Shown: positions 26,051 through 35,518 of the stretch, piece after piece
Layout: each line of letters opens with the position of its first letter
Position numbering within the stretch: the stretch's first letter is position 1
Assembly (NCBI GenBank): GCA_038147195.1
Contig: JAYQTB010000004.1
Location: 1,984,001 to 2,048,000 of the forward strand
Source: Eutrophocola salsuginis
Lineage (GTDB): Bacteria; Pseudomonadota; Gammaproteobacteria; Pseudomonadales; Pseudohongiellaceae
Length of the DNA: 64,000 nt
Reading direction: 5' to 3'
The notes under the pieces: model-generated
What the model saw: the letters and a program-made list of their open reading frames with translations, nothing else
Told to the model about the DNA's origin: nothing
Database searches by the model: none
Program-made: the position numbers and the translations under genes

Positions 26051-27433
26051 ATGAGCAAGAAAAAAGATTACAAAGTCGCGGACATAGGCCTGGCAGAATT
26101 CGGCCGCAAGGAAATCACCTTGGCGGAAGCGGAAATGCCTGCCCTGATGTACCTTCGTAACAAGTATGGCGCCAGCAAGCCGCTCAAAGGTGCGAGGATC
26201 ATGGGGTGTATCCACATGACCATCCAGACAGCGGTACTCATGGAAACCCTGATCGAGCTAGGTGCAGAACTGCGCTGGTCCTCCTGTAACATTTTCTCCA
26301 CGCAGGACCACGCTGCCGCAGCTATGGCCGCACGCGGCGTTCCAACTTTTGCCTGGAAGGGTGAGACCGAGGAAGAATATGAATGGTGTATCGAGCAGAC
26401 TATCCTAAAGGATGGCAAGCCCTGGAACGCCAATATGATTCTAGACGACGGCGGCGACCTCACCGCAGTTGTACATGCCAAATACCCGCAGATGCTGGAC
26501 AAGATCCACGGTGTGACCGAAGAGACCACCACGGGCGTGCACCGTCTGTATGAAATGATGGCCGAAGGCACCCTGAAAATTCCGGCGGTTAACGTTAACG
26601 ACTCGGTCACCAAGTCCAAGAACGACAACAAGTACGGCTGCCGCCACTCGTTAAACGACGGCATCAAGCGCGGTACCGACATGCTGCTGTCCGGCAAGAA
26701 GGCGCTGGTCATCGGTTACGGCGACGTGGGCAAGGGCTCCGCCCAGTCCCTGAGCCAGGAAGGCATGATCGTGAAGGTTTCTGAAATCGACCCGATCTGC
26801 GCCATGCAGGCCTGTATGGACGGCTACGAAGTCGTGTCCCCGTACAAAAACGGCAAGAACACCGGTCAGGTCAAGGATATCAACAAGGCCCTTCTGGAGA
26901 ATACCGACCTGCTGGTAACCACCACAGGTAACTTCAACGTGTGTGACAGCGCCATGCTGCAGTCCATTAAGTCCGGCGCTGTGGTATGTAACATCGGTCA
27001 CTTCGACAACGAGATCGACACTGCCTTCATGCGCAAGACCTGGAAGTGGGAAGAGGTCAAGCCGCAGGTGCACAAGATCAAGCGCGGCAAGAATAAGGAT
27101 GGCAGCGAGGATTACCTGATCCTGTTGTCCGAAGGCCGCCTGATCAACCTGGGCAACGCCACCGGCCACCCGTCACGCATTATGGATGGCTCCTTCTCCA
27201 ACCAGGTACTGGCCCAGATGTATCTCTGGGAACGCAAGTTCGCCGATCTCGACGCCGAGCTCAAGTCTTCCAACATTCGTGTGGAAGTACTGCCGAAGAC
27301 TCTCGACGAGGAGGTGGCTGCCTGCATGGTGAAAGGTTTTGGCGGCGTGCTGACCAAGCTGACACCGGAACAGGCCAAGTACATCGGCGTGAAGGTGTCC
27401 GGCCCCTACAAGCCAGAACATTACAAGTACTAA
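26051..27433 (+). CDS. ahcY: S-adenosylhomocysteine hydrolase
   Basis: NAD-dependent enzyme that splits S-adenosylhomocysteine to adenosine and homocysteine. The 460-residue protein has the N-terminal substrate domain (GCIHMTIQTAVLMETL near residue 55), the NAD site VIGYGDVGKGSAQSL near 219, the segment GHFDNEID near 316 and the conserved C-terminal YKPEHYKY. The AAAGGAAG ribosome-binding site is a few bases upstream of the ATG at 26051. It partners metK in the SAM cycle. Identity is secure. Confidence 0.98.
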   Translation: MSKKKDYKVADIGLAEFGRKEITLAEAEMPALMYLRNKYGASKPLKGARIMGCIHMTIQTAVLMETLIELGAELRWSSCNIFSTQDHAAAAMAARGVPTFAWKGETEEEYEWCIEQTILKDGKPWNANMILDDGGDLTAVVHAKYPQMLDKIHGVTEETTTGVHRLYEMMAEGTLKIPAVNVNDSVTKSKNDNKYGCRHSLNDGIKRGTDMLLSGKKALVIGYGDVGKGSAQSLSQEGMIVKVSEIDPICAMQACMDGYEVVSPYKNGKNTGQVKDINKALLENTDLLVTTTGNFNVCDSAMLQSIKSGAVVCNIGHFDNEIDTAFMRKTWKWEEVKPQVHKIKRGKNKDGSEDYLILLSEGRLINLGNATGHPSRIMDGSFSNQVLAQMYLWERKFADLDAELKSSNIRVEVLPKTLDEEVAACMVKGFGGVLTKLTPEQAKYIGVKVSGPYKPEHYKY

Positions 27434-27444
27434 GCTTCACTGCT

Positions 27445-27479
27445 AATAAAAAAGGGCGCCAATGGCGCCCTTTTTTATT
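27445..27479. terminator. Bidirectional terminator between ahcY and a convergent gene
   Basis: GGGCGCC-AAT-GGCGCCC with flanking A and T runs (AAAAAA before, TTTTTTATT after) forms a strong stem readable from both sides. The stop codon of the convergent dioxygenase gene lies inside its T run at 27475-27477. Confidence 0.92.
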
Positions 27480-28263
27480 GCCAGAGCAATCCCGTGACAT
27501 GCTTGCCCATTACTGTTCCGTCGAAGACGACCTCGGCTTTCGTACCGGCCAAGCCATAGCAAACGTGAAGCGGCAGCAGGTGTTCGGGTCTTGGGTGGCA
27601 CTTCATGCCGCCGGGCGACTGGTGCCAGTCGGACAGCCGGCGTATGCGCTCACCCTCCTCCATGTCGCCGCCGCAGGTGTCCTGCAACCAGGATTCGAAG
27701 GCGGTGTTGTCATCCTCGCTAACCAGGTCCGGGATGAAAAAGGCGCGCAGGTTGTGGAAGGACATACCGGAACCTAGCACTAGGATATTTCTTTTCATCA
27801 ATGGTACAAGCAACTGGCCCAGGGCAATGTGTTTTGCAGCATCGAGGCTGGACAACAATGACAACTGGATGACCGGGATAGACGCATCCGGGTACATCAG
27901 CTTCAGCGGTACGAACATGCCGTGGTCATAACCTCGGCGCGCATCCAGCACGCAGGGCACTCCGGCCTTGTCCAGGAGTGCAGCGATGTCCCTGGCCAGA
28001 CCGGGTTCACCCGGTGCCGGATAACTTATCTCGTAGGCCTCCGGGGGAAACCCGCCGTAATCATAGATCAATTCGGGAGCAGTGCCGGCGGTCACATGGG
28101 GAGCCGGCATTTCCCAGTGGGCACTGATGACCAATATTGCTTCAGGTGTGCCCAGCCGGTCGGGAACGGCTTGCAGGAATGCCGTAAGGGCCGCATGTTC
28201 AGGATCATGCAGCAAGGGCATGGGACCGCCGCCGTGGGGTACAAAGAGAATTCTGGCTGTCAT
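27475..28263 (-). CDS. DODA-type extradiol ring-opening dioxygenase (YgiD-like)
   Basis: Predicted iron- or zinc-dependent dioxygenase of the LigB/DODA superfamily, which cleaves catechol-like rings. The 262-residue protein has metal-ligand histidines in VPHGGGPMPLL (residue 10), ISAHWEMPAPH near 48, YDHGMFVPLKLMYPDA near 112 and GSGMSFHNLRAF near 166. E. coli YgiD acts on DOPA in vitro; the natural substrate is unknown. It lies 14 bases downstream of the MarC-family gene on the same strand. Confidence 0.88.
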   Translation of the reverse strand: MTARILFVPHGGGPMPLLHDPEHAALTAFLQAVPDRLGTPEAILVISAHWEMPAPHVTAGTAPELIYDYGGFPPEAYEISYPAPGEPGLARDIAALLDKAGVPCVLDARRGYDHGMFVPLKLMYPDASIPVIQLSLLSSLDAAKHIALGQLLVPLMKRNILVLGSGMSFHNLRAFFIPDLVSEDDNTAFESWLQDTCGGDMEEGERIRRLSDWHQSPGGMKCHPRPEHLLPLHVCYGLAGTKAEVVFDGTVMGKHVTGLLWQ

Positions 28264-28277
28264 AATATTTTCTCGGA

Positions 28278-28874
28278 CTAGAGTGACTGAATGAATTCTC
28301 GGATGCCATTGAGCGACATCTGGATAGCGAGGATCACCAAAATCATACCCATCAGTCGCTCCAGGGCCCTGGAACCGCGTTCACCAATTAGGTAAAGCAA
28401 CTTCGGGGACAGGACTAGCAGCACGGTTGTGGCGAGCCAGGCCAGGATCAGGGCAATGCACCACTCCCAGATGCGTCCGGGCTGACTGGAACCGAGAAAC
28501 AGCAGTATGGCGATTGTGCTCGGCCCTGCCGTCAGCGGAACGGCAATGGGAACTATAAAGGGATCATGCGCATCATCGCTATTGTACTGGTGGCGGCCGG
28601 GAAAGATCATGCGCATAGAAATGATGAACAGCAGAACACCACCGGTGATGTTTAGGGAAGGTTGAGTTAAGCCAAGAAAGGCCATGATGGCGTTGCCAGC
28701 AAACAGAAAACCCACCAGGATGCCCAGGGCAATAAGCATTTCACGGGCGATAACACGGGTCCGCACCTCCGGTTCAAGTCGAGATAGTATGGCGTTGAAC
28801 ACAGGGATGTTGCCCAATGAATCAAGCACTAGAAACAGGGTTACGGCGGTAGAAAGTATTTCAGTCCAATTCAT
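28278..28874 (-). CDS. MarC family inner-membrane protein (YhgN-like)
   Basis: Integral membrane protein of 198 residues with about six helices, of the MarC/UPF0056 family. Characteristic segments are LFLVLDSLGNIPVFNAIL near residue 13 and VPIAVPLTAGPSTIAILL near 108. Despite the family name, no role in antibiotic resistance is established; a transport function is suspected. It sits between the ring dioxygenase and a 2OG-Fe oxygenase gene, all on the minus strand with small gaps. Confidence 0.88.
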   Translation of the reverse strand: MNWTEILSTAVTLFLVLDSLGNIPVFNAILSRLEPEVRTRVIAREMLIALGILVGFLFAGNAIMAFLGLTQPSLNITGGVLLFIISMRMIFPGRHQYNSDDAHDPFIVPIAVPLTAGPSTIAILLFLGSSQPGRIWEWCIALILAWLATTVLLVLSPKLLYLIGERGSRALERLMGMILVILAIQMSLNGIREFIQSL

Positions 28875-28891
28875 AACTTACCTTGATTTTT

Positions 28892-29605
28892 TTATGAATC
28901 TTTCGTCTCCGGGGTGGTTCGGAAAATAGTGTCATGCTCAGGTGAGCGCTCTGATTCCGGCCGTCCTTTTGTGTAGTAGTAAAATGATAAGGATTTTCGA
29001 CTCTTACCCTCAGGACAGCTCAATGGTTGAGGATGTCCATGATAGGACCAGCTGGTTGTACTGAATACTACGGTACGGTTGAAAATAGGCGAGATCTTTT
29101 CATAACAGCGCCTGATATCCCTGTCCCAGAGCTCCAGGTGCCCACCCCAGGCATCCTCCCAGTCCTCATTGAGATAGATGAGCATGTTTAGGCGCCGATC
29201 CAGCTTCATCTTCGGATGGATATTGAAATCGACGTGCACCTTTAGAAAACCGCCAGGAAGGATCTGGTGCAGACCGGCCCCACCAAAATAAGGATCTGGA
29301 ATTAGCCCGTCGATTCCGGTCAGTTGTTCCAAGAAATCAAGCATGGGTGGTGCGTTCATGGCCTGCAGAAAATCCCAAATGATCGGTGCCAAAATGTTGG
29401 TGTGCCAGTAACCCAGCTTCTTTTCGGTATCCGTATCGAATTTGCGCCATGTTATGTCCCCGACTTTTGGAAAAACACCCAGTATCTGGCGCAGCAGAGC
29501 ATCATCGAACAGGTTGTCGATGACGATGTGGGGAAAGGGTGCCGCCGACTGATAAGAAGGAGCCAGGGCTTTAGGTTCTGCGTTTAGATTGGGCATAAGT
29601 TGCAT
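28892..29605 (-). CDS. 2-oxoglutarate/Fe(II)-dependent oxygenase
   Basis: Predicted oxygenase of the prolyl-4-hydroxylase-like 2OG-Fe(II) superfamily. The 237-residue protein has an N-terminal PFPHIVIDNLFDDALLRQIL segment shared by this group, the first two iron ligands in KVHVDFNIHP (His and Asp, about residue 128), the distal His in TSWSYHGHPQPL near 187 and the 2OG-binding Arg in RKSLSFYYY near 203. WGGHLELWD is the typical strand between the ligands. The substrate may be a peptide or a small molecule. Confidence 0.85.
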   Translation of the reverse strand: MQLMPNLNAEPKALAPSYQSAAPFPHIVIDNLFDDALLRQILGVFPKVGDITWRKFDTDTEKKLGYWHTNILAPIIWDFLQAMNAPPMLDFLEQLTGIDGLIPDPYFGGAGLHQILPGGFLKVHVDFNIHPKMKLDRRLNMLIYLNEDWEDAWGGHLELWDRDIRRCYEKISPIFNRTVVFSTTSWSYHGHPQPLSCPEGKSRKSLSFYYYTKGRPESERSPEHDTIFRTTPETKDS

Positions 29606-29767
29606 GACACTACTCTACAGTAGCATTGATGCAACAACCACCTGGCGCATGATTTCAATCATCCACCCGGTGTTTTCATAGAGAAGCAATGAAAGTTGCA
29701 CATTGCCACTTTTTATCCTCTACGCAAATAACATGACGCAAGCCTTTGGTTTTTATTACACTGCTTG

Positions 29768-30454
29768 ATGATGGTATACCTAATTCTCGGCATTCTTCTA
29801 TTCGCCCTAATCCTCGGTCCTTCATGGTGGGCGAAGAATATCCTGCAAAAGTACTCCGGCCACCGTGATGACATACCCGGGACCGGTGCCGAACTGGTAA
29901 AACACCTTAAGAAAAAATTCGGCCTTGATTACCTTAAGATAGAAAATACAGAACTCGGCGATCACTACGATCCCAGTGAACGTGCAGTGCGCTTGTCGAA
30001 AGACAATTTCGACAAGCGCTCACTCACCGCCATCACCGTAGCAGCCCACGAGTTCGGGCATGCGCTGCAGCACCACAAACAGTACAGACCCCTGACGACT
30101 CGTACTACCATGGTAAAAACCGCACAGAAACTGGAACGCATCGGAGGGGTCGCACTGATGGTAATCCCTTTTGCCGCCCTCACACCTGTCGGGGGGCGCC
30201 TTGCCCTTCCCCTCACCCTCGTTGTCATTCTCTGTATGCTGATCAATACGCTGGTGCATCTTGTGACACTGCCCGTTGAATTTGATGCCAGCTTCGGCCG
30301 CGCCCTGCCCATACTAAGGAATGGCCAGTACATCAACAGCCAAGATTACCGAGCCGCACGCCGCATCCTGACCGCATGTGCGCTGACCTACCTCGCGAGC
30401 TCACTGTCAGGGCTGGTGAATTTCTGGCGCTGGCTGAAGGTCTTCAGGCGCTGA
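29768..30454 (+). CDS. Membrane zinc metallopeptidase (YugP family)
   Basis: Predicted inner-membrane zinc peptidase of 228 residues. An N-terminal helix (residues 3-24) is followed by a cytosolic segment with the zinc motif AAHEFGHALQHH near residue 95 (HExxH), then three more helices. EFDASFGRALPIL near 175 supplies the conserved Glu and Asp of the family. Relatives are annotated as YugP-type peptidases with unknown substrates. The start is the first of two ATGs after a TTG at 29765; there is no strong ribosome-binding site. Confidence 0.83.
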   Translation: MMVYLILGILLFALILGPSWWAKNILQKYSGHRDDIPGTGAELVKHLKKKFGLDYLKIENTELGDHYDPSERAVRLSKDNFDKRSLTAITVAAHEFGHALQHHKQYRPLTTRTTMVKTAQKLERIGGVALMVIPFAALTPVGGRLALPLTLVVILCMLINTLVHLVTLPVEFDASFGRALPILRNGQYINSQDYRAARRILTACALTYLASSLSGLVNFWRWLKVFRR

Positions 30455-30519
30455 CGCTGTGCCACGGGTGTAGTAGAATTCAACAATTGATTTAAAGAAA
30501 ATCTCAAAGGGAAACCACC

Positions 30520-32655
30520 ATGCGATTTACATTGATTCTTGCCGCCATACTGGGCCTTGCCGCCTGCTCCCAGGAAAGAGCGGAACCGCAGCAGCCGATT
30601 GCCGCACCCGGAGCCGCCTCAACACAGGCACCAACATTGACGCCCGTCACCGACGGCGATCTGATCAATGCCGCAAACAATGCCGCTGAGTGGCTGTCCT
30701 ACGGCCGGGATTATGGTGAGACCCGTTTTAGCCCCCTAAACCAGATTACATTTTCCAACGTCGCAGACCTCGGCATGGCTTGGACATACGACACCGGCAC
30801 CTTCCGAGGTCTGGAAGCCACTCCGCTTGTGCGTGACGGCATCATGTATGCCACCGGCTCCTGGTCTATCGTATTTGCCGTGGATGCTCGCACAGGCGAG
30901 GAACTGTGGCGCTACGACCCGCAGGTCGACCGTTCCATGGGCTGGAAGGCCTGCTGTGACGTGGTCAACCGTGGCGTTGCCATCTACGGCGACAAGGTAT
31001 TCGCCGGCATCATCGACGGCCGCCTGGTAGCCCTGAACGCCCTAACCGGTGAAGTGGAATGGAGCGTGGTTACAGTCGACCAGAGCAAACCTTACACTAT
31101 CACTGGTGCTGTGCGAGTGGCAGACAGCAAGGTATTGATCGGTAACGGCGGCGCCGAACTTGGCACTCGCGGTTACCTCACAGCATACAATCCGGATAAC
31201 GGAGAGATCGAGTGGCGGTTCTGGGTCGTGCCCGGCAATCCGGCCGACGGTTTCGAGAATCCCGACATGGAAGCTGCCGCGGCCACCTGGGCCGGACAAT
31301 GGTGGGAGTACGGCGGTGGTGGCAATCCCTGGGATTCCATCATCTACGATCCCGAACTGCGCCTGGTATTCCTCGGCACGGGTAACGGATCGCCATGGAG
31401 CCATGAATACCGCAGCGACGGCTTTGGCGACAATCTCTACCTTTCTTCTGTCGTTGCCCTCAATGTCAATGACGGCAGTGTCGCCTGGCACTACCAAACC
31501 ACTCCAGCGGACAATTTCGACTATACCGCGGTGCAGCCGCTTATGGTGGCTGAGGTCGCCTTCAACGGCATTCCTCGTAAGGTTGTGATGCAGGCCCCAA
31601 AGAATGGCTTCTTTTATGTCCTCGACGCCGAGACCGGGGACCTCATCTACGCTGATCCGTACGCCCGCGTCACCTGGGCAACCGGCGTCGATCTGGAAAG
31701 CGGCCGACCCATCGAAACACCACAGGCCCGTTACGACAACGCCATCTCGTTCCTGACCCCTGGACCCTCCGGAGCACATAACTGGCACCCGATGTCCTTC
31801 AATCCTGAGACTGGCCTGCTTTATGTGCCCACCATGCAAGGCGGGCCGTTCCCATACTCCATCGACGAGAACTGGCAATACGAGGGCGCCGGCTGGAATC
31901 TGGGAATCGGACTAGGCACCATGACCGACCGACCGGTGCGCCCCGACGAAGCCTATGGCGAAGGCACCGGTCCTGTATATGACTCACCGGGCGTCCTGCT
32001 GGCATGGGACCCTGAGGCACGGGCACCACGCTGGGTGCGTGAGTACCCTTTCACCATCAATGGCGGCACACTGACCACCGCCGGCAACCTGGTCTTCCAG
32101 GGCGGTGCTGATGGCCATTTACGAGCTATGAAAGCCGATGACGGGGAACTGGTCTGGGATGTGGACTTGGGCGTGGGAATCATGGCCGCACCCATGACCT
32201 ATGAACTAGACGGCGTCCAGTACCTTTCCGTACTCGTCGGCTGGGGTGGTTCCTCAGGCCTTATCGGCCCAAATTCTAGCGGCGCATACAAACCCGAGGG
32301 TCGCCTGTGGACCTTTCGTCTGGGCGGCGACACGATAGTACCTGTGGAGGGCCAGCCCCTGCCAGAGCTTACCGCCATCGAATACAATGATGATCCTTCA
32401 ACTTTGGCGCATGGGGAGGACGTCTATGTCACTCATTGCATGCTTTGCCACGGTGCCGGCGGTGCCAGCGGCGGTGCCCTCGCCGACCTGCGTTATGCGG
32501 CACCGGCCACATATGACGTTATTCAGAATATCGTCCGAGAAGGCGCCTATGGCGGCCGTGGCATGCCCAATCTGGGACATGTCGTGACGGCAGAAGATGT
32601 GGATGCGGTGAAAAACTGGTTGTTGTCCCTTAGGGCGGGATTAATGTCTGAATAG
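30520..32655 (+). CDS. PQQ-dependent quinohemoprotein dehydrogenase, lipoprotein
   Basis: Periplasmic alcohol or aldehyde dehydrogenase that uses pyrroloquinoline quinone and passes electrons to its own haem. The 711-residue precursor has a signal peptide ending in a lipobox (GLAACS, Cys16), an eight-bladed propeller rich in Trp-docking repeats, the vicinal cysteine pair WKACCDVVNRG near residue 144 typical of PQQ alcohol dehydrogenases, and a C-terminal cytochrome c domain with CMLCH at residues 640-644. Lipid anchoring is unusual for this class. Genes for PQQ synthesis are not in the window. The substrate is not clear; the downstream membrane and secreted proteins may be partners. Confidence 0.9.
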   Translation: MRFTLILAAILGLAACSQERAEPQQPIAAPGAASTQAPTLTPVTDGDLINAANNAAEWLSYGRDYGETRFSPLNQITFSNVADLGMAWTYDTGTFRGLEATPLVRDGIMYATGSWSIVFAVDARTGEELWRYDPQVDRSMGWKACCDVVNRGVAIYGDKVFAGIIDGRLVALNALTGEVEWSVVTVDQSKPYTITGAVRVADSKVLIGNGGAELGTRGYLTAYNPDNGEIEWRFWVVPGNPADGFENPDMEAAAATWAGQWWEYGGGGNPWDSIIYDPELRLVFLGTGNGSPWSHEYRSDGFGDNLYLSSVVALNVNDGSVAWHYQTTPADNFDYTAVQPLMVAEVAFNGIPRKVVMQAPKNGFFYVLDAETGDLIYADPYARVTWATGVDLESGRPIETPQARYDNAISFLTPGPSGAHNWHPMSFNPETGLLYVPTMQGGPFPYSIDENWQYEGAGWNLGIGLGTMTDRPVRPDEAYGEGTGPVYDSPGVLLAWDPEARAPRWVREYPFTINGGTLTTAGNLVFQGGADGHLRAMKADDGELVWDVDLGVGIMAAPMTYELDGVQYLSVLVGWGGSSGLIGPNSSGAYKPEGRLWTFRLGGDTIVPVEGQPLPELTAIEYNDDPSTLAHGEDVYVTHCMLCHGAGGASGGALADLRYAAPATYDVIQNIVREGAYGGRGMPNLGHVVTAEDVDAVKNWLLSLRAGLMSE

Positions 32656-32668
32656 ATAGCTACGAAGA

Positions 32669-32690
32669 GAGCGGCCGAAAGGCCGCTTTC
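32669..32690 (+). terminator. Terminator after the quinohemoprotein gene
   Basis: AGCGGCC-GAAA-GGCCGCT followed by TTC is a seven-bp GC-rich stem with a stable GAAA tetraloop, just after the stop codon at 32655. The T tract is short but the position is right. Confidence 0.7.
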
Positions 32691-33039
32691 AATTTCAGCA
32701 CACCACGCGAACTAAAATAGTATATACACTTCAGTTAGTCTAACGAAACGAGCCGAACATCGCCCAGGCCCTGCTGTTTGGGCTTTTCTATAGCTTTTTA
32801 TGCAAGGACTTCAAGATTCCAAGCCCGCACGAGGAGATCATCCTGCGTAACACACCCATTAACAACCAAAAGAAATCCTGATTACCCCTATTTCCTCGTG
32901 CCAGTCTGGCTGAAACATCTCTTACAAGTTCCGGATTGCAGTGTTAAGCTTCATCTCAAATTGATAGCTATGCAAGATGGCTGGATAATAAAAACAAACT
33001 AATAACACAAAAAAGTACGGCAAGTACTGAGGGGGCTTC
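32691..33039. other. Intergenic region before the DoxX-like gene
   Basis: About 350 bases without a convincing gene. GCCCA-(12)-TGGGC followed by TTTTCT around 32763-32788 is a weak second terminator-like element. Short frames on the plus strand lack ribosome-binding sites. The region presumably holds the promoter of the next two genes. Confidence 0.3.
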
Positions 33040-34251
33040 ATGAAATTTGCAGTCTGGTTTGTGCGTCTAATCTTTGCGGCGTGGATGATCCCCGCCGGTC
33101 TGAATCACTTTCTTCCGCTTTTCCCCCAGCCTATGGGAACACAGCCGCTCAGCATGGAGCTCATTATCGCCCTGCTCGACAGCCGTCTGTTCGATCTCGT
33201 CAAGTTCGTGGAACTAATAGCGGGTATCGGCGTGCTGTTCGCGTTCTTCACGCCGTTGTCATTGCTCGTATGCCTGCCCGTGTCTTTCGGCGTGTTCTAC
33301 TGGGATGCTCCCCTAGAGGGCTGGGGCTCGGGCGCCTCGACTTTCGGTTATGCCACCCTGTTATGCAACTTCGTGCTGTGCCTGGCTTACAACAAGTATT
33401 ACCGGTCGATGTTCACAGTGAAATCGGAAATCAATGAGCGCAAGCAGCTGGTCATGGGCGCGCGTATCGCACTCGGTGTCCTGCTGGTGGGTTATGCCGC
33501 CAACATCCTTTTCCTGGGCGGCACGCCGGAAGGCTCGCAAACGCTGTCCAGCCTGCTGATGAACTCCCTGGTCAATTCAAGGCTGCTGTACGTCGCCCTG
33601 GTGGTGCAGCTGATCGCCGGCATACTGCTGCTGGTCAATATCCTGGTACCGTTGGCATTGTGCGCACAAATGATGATTTCTGCCAACGCCCTGTTCTGGT
33701 CGCTGTTCCTAGACCAGTCACCGCTGGGCGCCCTGCTGGCGCTAGTCGTATTCGCCCTGAATGGCTTACTGATGATCGCCTACCTGCCTTACTACAAAGA
33801 CATTCTGCAGCGGCATACCCTGGCGGTCGGCGAAGAAGCGGGGCCAGCCAACTATGATGCGCTGATGGTCGACAACGATGGCCAGACTGGCAAGAAGCCT
33901 TACATTGAAGCAGTCGTCGTCGTTCTCGCGGCATGGGCATTTTATGCATACCACGTACCGGGTGGCTCAGGCATTTTCTCTGCGTTCGTACTGATGTACC
34001 CATTATTTACGGTACTTATACGGCGCTTTCGTGACATGGGGTGGAATCCATGGATCCTCTTTATCCCTGTCTCACTTATGATGATGTACTTCGACATTCG
34101 GCTCGACTTCTTCAGTTTCAGCCACAATGTTTCTGGTACTAGCTTCAGAGAATCGGTAGATGGCCTGTTTAACTGGTTTGCGCTGATCGTGACGGCCGGC
34201 TTCCTAGTATGGGGTGCCCTGGGTAACGGCAAATCGCCAGCCGGAAACTGA
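33040..34251 (+). CDS. Tandem DoxX-like plus DUF805-like membrane protein
   Basis: A 403-residue integral membrane protein that appears to be a fusion. Two DoxX-like four-helix units cover about residues 1-115 and 145-255; the first begins VRLIFAAWMIPAGLNHF and the second has LIAGILLLVNILVPLAL. After a polar linker (260-290), a third part carries RRFRDMGWNPWILF near residue 332, which matches the RRxxDxGxxxW motif of DUF805 proteins. DoxX-type proteins often accompany quinone-linked oxidation; the gene lies after the PQQ dehydrogenase. The exact function is unknown, and the boundaries are estimated by eye. Confidence 0.65.
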   Translation: MKFAVWFVRLIFAAWMIPAGLNHFLPLFPQPMGTQPLSMELIIALLDSRLFDLVKFVELIAGIGVLFAFFTPLSLLVCLPVSFGVFYWDAPLEGWGSGASTFGYATLLCNFVLCLAYNKYYRSMFTVKSEINERKQLVMGARIALGVLLVGYAANILFLGGTPEGSQTLSSLLMNSLVNSRLLYVALVVQLIAGILLLVNILVPLALCAQMMISANALFWSLFLDQSPLGALLALVVFALNGLLMIAYLPYYKDILQRHTLAVGEEAGPANYDALMVDNDGQTGKKPYIEAVVVVLAAWAFYAYHVPGGSGIFSAFVLMYPLFTVLIRRFRDMGWNPWILFIPVSLMMMYFDIRLDFFSFSHNVSGTSFRESVDGLFNWFALIVTAGFLVWGALGNGKSPAGN

Positions 34252-34272
34252 CCGCGTAAGCGTTGTTCGGTG

Positions 34273-35454
34273 ATGCCAGCAGTAATACGCATGTGCCGTT
34301 CGATCCTGGTGATACTTATCGTCGTTGCGCCAGCGTCGCTGGCGCAGGTGACGCCAGACAATCGTGCCGCCATAGAGGCGCACACGCCACCGTCCGGCAT
34401 AACGCCCCTACCCGTCGACCTATTCACCACCCGCGATTTCTACCAGGACGCTGAGTACTGGGCGGACCCGCGTTATACACGTTGCAACACGCCTGGCCAG
34501 GTGGGCGACATGTGGGTGCGTAATTTCGTGGGTGAATGGGGCGACTGCAGTCACGGACAATCCGCCGATGAACTGAAGAGCCCCTACACCTACACCACGG
34601 CGGAAGAGCACTACAACGCGCTGAAGGCTCAGGCTGCCGCCCGCGGCGGGCCCACTATTTACACCCGCGACAACCCACCGCCCTACTGGGACGGCTTCTA
34701 CAACTCCCGCACTTTGCAACCACGGCAGTGGACCTTCGGCCACAATATCCAGGCGGGCACCCTGATGGGCCTGCTGACGCCGGAATACCGGCAACGCTTT
34801 GCGCAGGCGCTATACCACGTTGGAGTGAGCAATTCTCCTCAGTGGATGTCGTCGACATGCTATCCGGAAGGCATGATCCGCTGGTGGGCGCAGGGAATCC
34901 GCGACATCCAGGTCACCATCAACCCGAACATGGTGCAGCTGGTGTCCGGCACGGCGCTCAATTTTCTGCGCCAGATACTGATCAACCAAGAACACGAAAC
35001 GCTGATTTCGCAGTGGTACGGGGAGACCGTCGGCTTCTGGGACGGCGAAACGCTGATTGCCTGGACAAAGAACGTGCAGGGCTGGTGGATGTCACATGCG
35101 CTGCCGGAATACTCCAGCGACTTCGAGGCCATCGAGACCTACACGCTGGACGATGACCGGAACTTACATCTGGAGGTGATCATGTACGATCCCGTCGCCT
35201 TTACCGCGCCGCTGCGCCTAGAAGTCATCTACACCTGGCGCGGCGAATGGAACTCCGACCGCTACCAGTGGAAGGAATGCCAGCAGACGCTATTCAATAT
35301 AGAAGGTCGCCTGCAACCGGTACCGCCCGGCACTGTCATCGAGTATGAGACACCGGATTGGTATGAACGTCCGTGGGCAAAAATCTGGGAAGACCACTTC
35401 GAGAAAGGGATGCAGCGACCAGAGCATGAACTGGATATCTTTAATTTCGAGTAA
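34273..35454 (+). CDS. Secreted protein of unknown function
   Basis: A protein of about 393 residues with a signal peptide (residues 1-25, likely cleavage after SLAQ). It contains cysteines in YTRCNTPGQVG, GDCSHGQSADE, SSTCYPEGM and KECQQTL, probably disulfide-bonded. A region with VGFWDGETLIAWTKNVQG and the later AIETYTLDDDRNLHLEV and YDPVAFTAPLRLEVIYTW follows the beta-sheet pattern of a widespread group of uncharacterised secreted proteins seen beside redox enzymes in aquatic proteobacteria. It ends in an acidic tail. It sits 19-21 bases after the DoxX-like gene, so they are likely co-expressed. Confidence 0.65.
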   Translation: MPAVIRMCRSILVILIVVAPASLAQVTPDNRAAIEAHTPPSGITPLPVDLFTTRDFYQDAEYWADPRYTRCNTPGQVGDMWVRNFVGEWGDCSHGQSADELKSPYTYTTAEEHYNALKAQAAARGGPTIYTRDNPPPYWDGFYNSRTLQPRQWTFGHNIQAGTLMGLLTPEYRQRFAQALYHVGVSNSPQWMSSTCYPEGMIRWWAQGIRDIQVTINPNMVQLVSGTALNFLRQILINQEHETLISQWYGETVGFWDGETLIAWTKNVQGWWMSHALPEYSSDFEAIETYTLDDDRNLHLEVIMYDPVAFTAPLRLEVIYTWRGEWNSDRYQWKECQQTLFNIEGRLQPVPPGTVIEYETPDWYERPWAKIWEDHFEKGMQRPEHELDIFNFE

Positions 35455-35467
35455 ATCCCGTAAACAA

Positions 35468-35492
35468 AAAAGCCCGCATTACGCGGGCTTTT
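35468..35492. terminator. Bidirectional terminator between two convergent genes
   Basis: AAAAGCCCGC-ATTAC-GCGGGCTTTT is a perfect 10-bp stem with A and T runs on both sides, so it can stop transcription of the secreted-protein gene and of the convergent demethylase gene. Confidence 0.9.
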
Positions 35493-35518
35493 CCGTTAAG
35501 CACTTTCTAAACTTAGGC

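Noticed and set aside
31042..31878. Long open frame (278 codons) on the minus strand inside the quinohemoprotein gene
   Set aside because: It is fully antisense to a well-recognised PQQ dehydrogenase and has no family pattern; it results from high GC in third positions.
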